This document shows positions 59,701 to 64,000 of a DNA stretch of 64,000 bases, piece after piece (position 1 is the stretch's first letter; every line of letters begins with the position of its first letter). The DNA lies in the NCBI GenBank assembly GCA_001972305.1, contig BDDD01000058.1, positions 203,709-267,708 on the forward strand, read 5' to 3'. Source of the stretch: Cephalotus follicularis. Its lineage: Eukaryota; Streptophyta; Magnoliopsida; Oxalidales; Cephalotaceae. The translations under genes were made by a program, and so were the position numbers. The notes below the pieces were generated by a model. That model was not told the origin of the DNA and ran no database searches. It saw only the letters and a program-made list of their open reading frames with translations.

Positions 59701-62700
59701 TGACTCGTGTTTGGAACTTAGGATGACAATTTGACCATTCCTTAACTCAAAAACTTCACCCTTGGCAGATGTGGAGGCCATTTGGCCTTCCAGATGCCAG
59801 GGTCCATATGTTTTTCACTTAGGAAGGCAATATGTGCCTTTGTTAAGTCAAACACTTAAACCGTGGCACATAAAAATGATTTGGCCTGCTAGAGGCCAAA
59901 GGAATCATGTTTGGTGTCTAGAAAGTCAATTTAAGCCTTCATTCAGTCAAACACTTCACCCTTGGCACATAAGAAGGTTATTTAGCCTTCTGGGAGCCAT
60001 AGTCTAATTTTTGACACTTAGGAAGGTAATTTAAGCATTTCTTAAGTCAAGGTCTTTGCCCTTGTGACATATGAAAGGCATTTGGCCTCCTGGAAGCCAA
60101 GAGACTAATGTTTGGTAATTAGGTTGGCAATTTGACAATTCCTTAACTCAAACACTTCACCCTTGGCACATATGAAGGTCATTTGACATTCCAGATGTCA
60201 AGGTCCTTATGTCTTGCAATTAGGAAGGCAATATAAGCCGTCGTTAAGTCCAACCCTTAAACCGTGACACATAAAAGGGATTTGGCCTACTAGAGACCAA
60301 AGGACTCATGTTTGGTGTTTAGAAAGTCAATTTAAGCCTTCATTCAGTCAAACACTTCACCCTTGGCACATAAGAAGGTCATTTAGTCTTCTGAAATCCA
60401 TGACCTCGTTTTTGACACTTAGGAATGCAATTTAAGTATTTCTTAAATCAAACTCTTTGCCGTTGCCACACAAGAAGAGCATTTGGCCTCCCGGAATCCA
60501 AGAGTCTCATGTTTGGCACTTAGGATGGCAATTTGACCATTACTTAACTCAAACAATTTACCCTTGGCACATATGAAGGTCATTTGGCCCTCCAGACGCA
60601 AGGATCCATTTTTTTTTACACTTAGGAAGGTAATATGTGCCTTCGTTAAGTCAAACACTTAAACCGTGGCACATAAAAGGGATTTGGCCTACTAGAGGCC
60701 AAAGGACTCATGTTTGGTGTTTAAAAAGTCAACTTAAGCCTTCATTTAGTTAAACACTTCACCCTTTTCACATAAGAAGGTCATTTTGCCATCTGGAAGT
60801 CATGGCCTCAGTTTTGGCACTTAGGAAAGTAATTTAAGCATTTCTTAAGTTAAACTTTTGCCCTTGGAAGATAAGAAGGGCATTTGGCCTCCCGAAAGCC
60901 AAGAGACTTATGTTTGGCACTTAGGATGGTAATTTGACCATTTCTTAAGTCAAACACTTCACCCTTGGCACATTTGAAAGTCATTTCGCCTTCCAGATGC
61001 CAAGGTCCATATGTTTTGTACTTAGGAAGGCAATATGTGCCTTTGTTAAGTCAAACACTTAAACCATGATACATAAAAGGGATTTGGCCTGCCATTGGCC
61101 AAAGGACTCACATTGTTTTTTTGGATAACTTGAGTAAATTAATATAAAAATAAAAGTATGCCTTCCCTTAATACATAGGATAAAAACACCTCATAAATCA
61201 GCCTTTACAAACCGTAGAAACAAACTATCCAACTACCATATAGCTATCCCTTTCTAGGTACACAAGGGAGCCTTTATTCAGTCAAACACATCACCCTTGG
61301 CATATAAGAAGGTCATTTCGCCTTCTGAAAGTATGACCTCAGTTTTGGCTCTTAAGAAGGGAATTTGGCCTCCCGGAAGCGAAGAGACTCATGTTTGGCA
61401 CTTAGGATGGTAATTTGACCATTCCTCAACTCAAACCCTTTGCCCTTGGCACATATGAAGGTCATTTAGCCCTCCAGATGCAAGGGTCCATATGTTTTGC
61501 ACTTAGGAAGGTAATATGTGCCTTCATTAAGTCAAACACTTAAACTGTGGTACATAAAAGTGATTTGGCCCGTTCGAGGCCAAAGGACTCATGTCTGGTG
61601 TCTAGAAAGTCAGTTTAAACCTTAATTCAGCCAAACACTTTACCCTTGGTACATAAGAAGGTCATTTGGCATTGTAGACGCCATAGCCTCATTTTTGACA
61701 CTTAGGAAGGTAATTTAAACATTTCTTAAGTCAAACACTGTGCCCTTGACACAGAAGAAGGGCATTTGGCATCCCGAAACTAAAGACACTAATGTTTGAT
61801 ACTTAGGATGGCAATTTGACAATTCCTTAACTTAAACACTTCACCCTTGGCACATTTGAAGGTCATTTGGCCTTCCAGATGCCAAGGCCCTTATGTCTTG
61901 CTCTTAGGAAGGCAATATGAGCATTCGTTAAGTTAAAAACTTAAACCTTGGCACATAAAAGTGATTTGGCTTGCTATAAGCCAACGGACTAATGTTTGGG
62001 GTCTACAAAGTCAATTTAAGCCTTCATTTAGTTAACCCTTGGCACATAAGAAGGTCATTTTTCTTTCTGGAAGCCATGGCCTCTTTTTTTGCACTTAGGA
62101 AGGCAATTTAATCATTTGTTAAGTCAAACTCTTTGTCCTTGGCACATAAGAAGGTCATTTTACCTCCCGGAAGCCAAGAGACTCATGTTTGGCCTATACG
62201 ATGGCAATTTGACAAGTCATTAACTCAAACATTTCACCCTTGGCACATATGAAGGTCATTTAGCCTTCTGGAAGCCTTGCCCTCATATTTGGGACTTAGA
62301 AAGTTAATTTTAGCATTTCTTAAGTCAAACTCTTTAACCTTGGCACATAAGAAGAGCATTTGGTATCCAGGAAGCCAAGAGACTCATGTTGGGCACTTAG
62401 GATGATAATTTGACAATTCCTTAACTCAAGCACTTCACCCTTGCCACATATGAAGGTCATTTGGCCTTCCAAATGCCAAGATCCTTATGTTTTCCACTAT
62501 AGGAAGGCAATATGTGCCTTCGTTAAGTCAAACACTTAAATCGTGGCACATAAAAGTGATTTGGCCTGCTAGAGGCCAAAGGAATCATGTTTGGTGTCTA
62601 GAAAGTCAGTTTAAGCCTTCATTTGGTCAAACACTTGAGCCTTGGTACATAAGAAGGTCATTTAGCATTCTGTAAGCCTTGCCCTCATTTTTGGGACTTA

Positions 62701-64000
62701 GGAAGGCAATTTCAACATTTCCTAAATCAAATTCATTGCACTTGGAACATAAGAAGGGCATTTGGCCTCCCGGAAGCCAAGAAACTCATGTTTGGGCCTT
62801 AGGATGGCAATTCGACACTTCCTTAACTCAAACATTTCACCCTTGGCACATATGAATGTCATTTTGCCTTCCAAATGCCAAAGTCCATATGTTTTACACT
62901 TAGGAAGATAATATGTGCCTTCATTAAGTCAAACACTTAATTCGTGGCACAAAAAAGTTTTTTGGCCTGCTTGATGCCAAAGGACTTATGTTTGGTGTCT
63001 AGGAAGTCAATTTCAGCTTTCATTTAGTGAAACACTTCACCCTTGGCACATGAAAACGTCATTTATCCGTCTGGAAACCTTGCGATCATTTTTGGAACTT
63101 AGGAAGTTAATTTCAGCATTTCTTAAGTGAAACTCTTTACCCTTGGCACATATGAAGGGAATTTGCCAGCCAGGGAGCCAAGAGACTCATGTTTTACACT
63201 TATGATGGAAATTTGACAATTCCTTAACTCAAACACTTCACCGTTGGCACATATGAAGGTCATTTGGCCTTCCAAATGACAAGGTCCTTATAATTTGTAC
63301 TTAGGAAGGATATGTGCATTCATTATGTCAAACACTTAAGCTGTGGCACATAAGAAGAAAATTATCCTTCTGGAAGCCATAGCCTCATTTTTGACACTTA
63401 GGAAGACAATTTAAGCATTTCTTAAGTTAAACTCTTTTCCCTTGTCACATATAAAGGTCATTTGGCCTCCCAGAAGCCAAGAGACTACTTTTTGGTAAGT
63501 AGGATGGCAATTTGACCATTGCGTAACTCAAACACTTCACCCTTGGCACATATGAAGGTCATTTGGCCTTCCAGATGCCAAGGTCCGTATGTCTTGCACT
63601 TAGGAAGGCAATATGAGTTTTCGTTAAGTCAAACACATAAACTGTGGCACATAAAAGTGATTTGGCTTGCTAGGGGAAAAATAAGTCATGTTTGGTGTCT
63701 AAAAAGTTAATTTAAGGCTCCATTTAGTCAAACACTTCACACTTGGCACATAAGAAGGTCATTTAGCCTTCTGGAAGCCATGGCCTCATTTTTGGCACGT
63801 AGGAAGGTACTTTAAGCATTTCTTAAGTTAAACTCTTTGCCGTTGGCACATAAGAAAGGAATTTAGCCTCTCGGAAGCCAAGAGACTCATGTTTTGCACT
63901 CAAGATGGTAATTTGACCGTTCCTTAACTCAAACACTTTACCCTTGACCATATGAAGGCCATATGGCCTTGCAGATGCAAGGGTCCATATGTTTTGGACT
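56724..64000. repeat. Satellite array 3 (same 401-bp higher-order repeat), continues past the window
   Basis: About 18 units. Exact spacing was measured with the GGCACA landmark: 59561 (A), 59661 (B), 59762 (C), 59863 (D), 59962 (next A), 60363 (next A). This gives monomers of 100, 101, 101 and 99 bp and a 401-bp period. This is the same array as array 2, split by the SIRE element. Irregular units lie at about 58050, 61340, 62140-62260 and 63350. Confidence 0.97.
61114..61269. other. 156-bp non-satellite insert in array 3
   Basis: After GGCCAAAGGACTCACAT the D monomer breaks into TGTTTTTTTGGATAAC and AT-rich unique sequence, and the satellite resumes at GCCTTTATTCAGTC. About 25 bp of monomer is missing and no target duplication is seen. 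That fits filler DNA at a repaired break better than a transposition. Source not recognised. Confidence 0.75.

Noticed and set aside
24987-63710. Many 60-120-codon open stretches in the satellite with recurrent HLGRQYVPSLSQTLKPWHIK / SFSQTLHPWHIRRSF-like translations
   Set aside because: They recur because the monomer recurs. The 401-bp period is not divisible by three, stops appear in other units, and there is no start context or domain.

Overview
This is a plant nuclear heterochromatin window, almost certainly from a eudicot; I cannot name the species. I see no host protein gene, tRNA or rRNA. Everything recognisable is either a tandem satellite or LTR retrotransposons nested in it and in each other: Ty3/gypsy Tekay-type chromovirus, Ty3/gypsy Athila, a gag-only Ty3/gypsy element, and Ty1/copia SIRE/Maximus. 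Primer-binding sites, polypurine tracts, TG..CA termini and 5-bp target duplications fit these plant lineages. All of the elements are fossils with broken reading frames.

Layout. 1-667 is the tail of one Tekay internal region. It is followed by LTR-1 (668-3437), a full internal region (3438-8145) and LTR-2, which starts at 8146. This int-LTR-int-LTR order is a tandem element sharing LTRs. LTR-2 is split by two insertions and ends at 24759: a minus-strand gag-only element (9128-14911) and a minus-strand Athila element (16217-24379, target duplication GTAAC). From 24760 the sequence is a satellite with a 401-bp higher-order repeat made of four ~100-bp monomers (A 100, B 101, C 101, D 99 bp). 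At 30489/30490 the satellite jumps back into Athila sequence. The segment from 21492 onward (Athila gag/protease, LTR, end of the Tekay LTR, satellite) is then repeated in the same order to about 43387, so this is a large tandem segmental duplication. The second copy also holds an inverted solo Tekay-family LTR (32757-35485, inside Athila gag). The satellite continues to 46340, is interrupted by a minus-strand SIRE/Maximus element (46341-56723) that itself contains a solo SIRE-like LTR (52142-53181, target duplication TATAC), and resumes to the end of the window, with one small filler-like insert near 61114-61269.

Sequence of events, inferred: satellite array; Tekay insertion and tandemisation; gag-only and Athila insertions into the Tekay LTR; segmental duplication. 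The SIRE insertion and the solo LTR within it cannot be ordered against the duplication. Nor can the solo Tekay-type LTR, because the matching part of copy 1 is absent.

The most interesting signal belongs to no single element. A short self-complementary motif, consensus about AAAGRCRTCGAYGYCTTT (core TCGA), is clustered in the LTRs of the otherwise unrelated Tekay, Athila and SIRE families. Related GTCGAC-core arrays occur in the gag-only element and in the solo SIRE-like LTR. Copy number differs by one unit between LTRs of the same element. Other notable points are the four-monomer satellite with a dyad symmetry at the same place in every monomer, the microhomology-joined duplication, the gag-only element, and a SIRE extra ORF that starts like the histone H3 tail.
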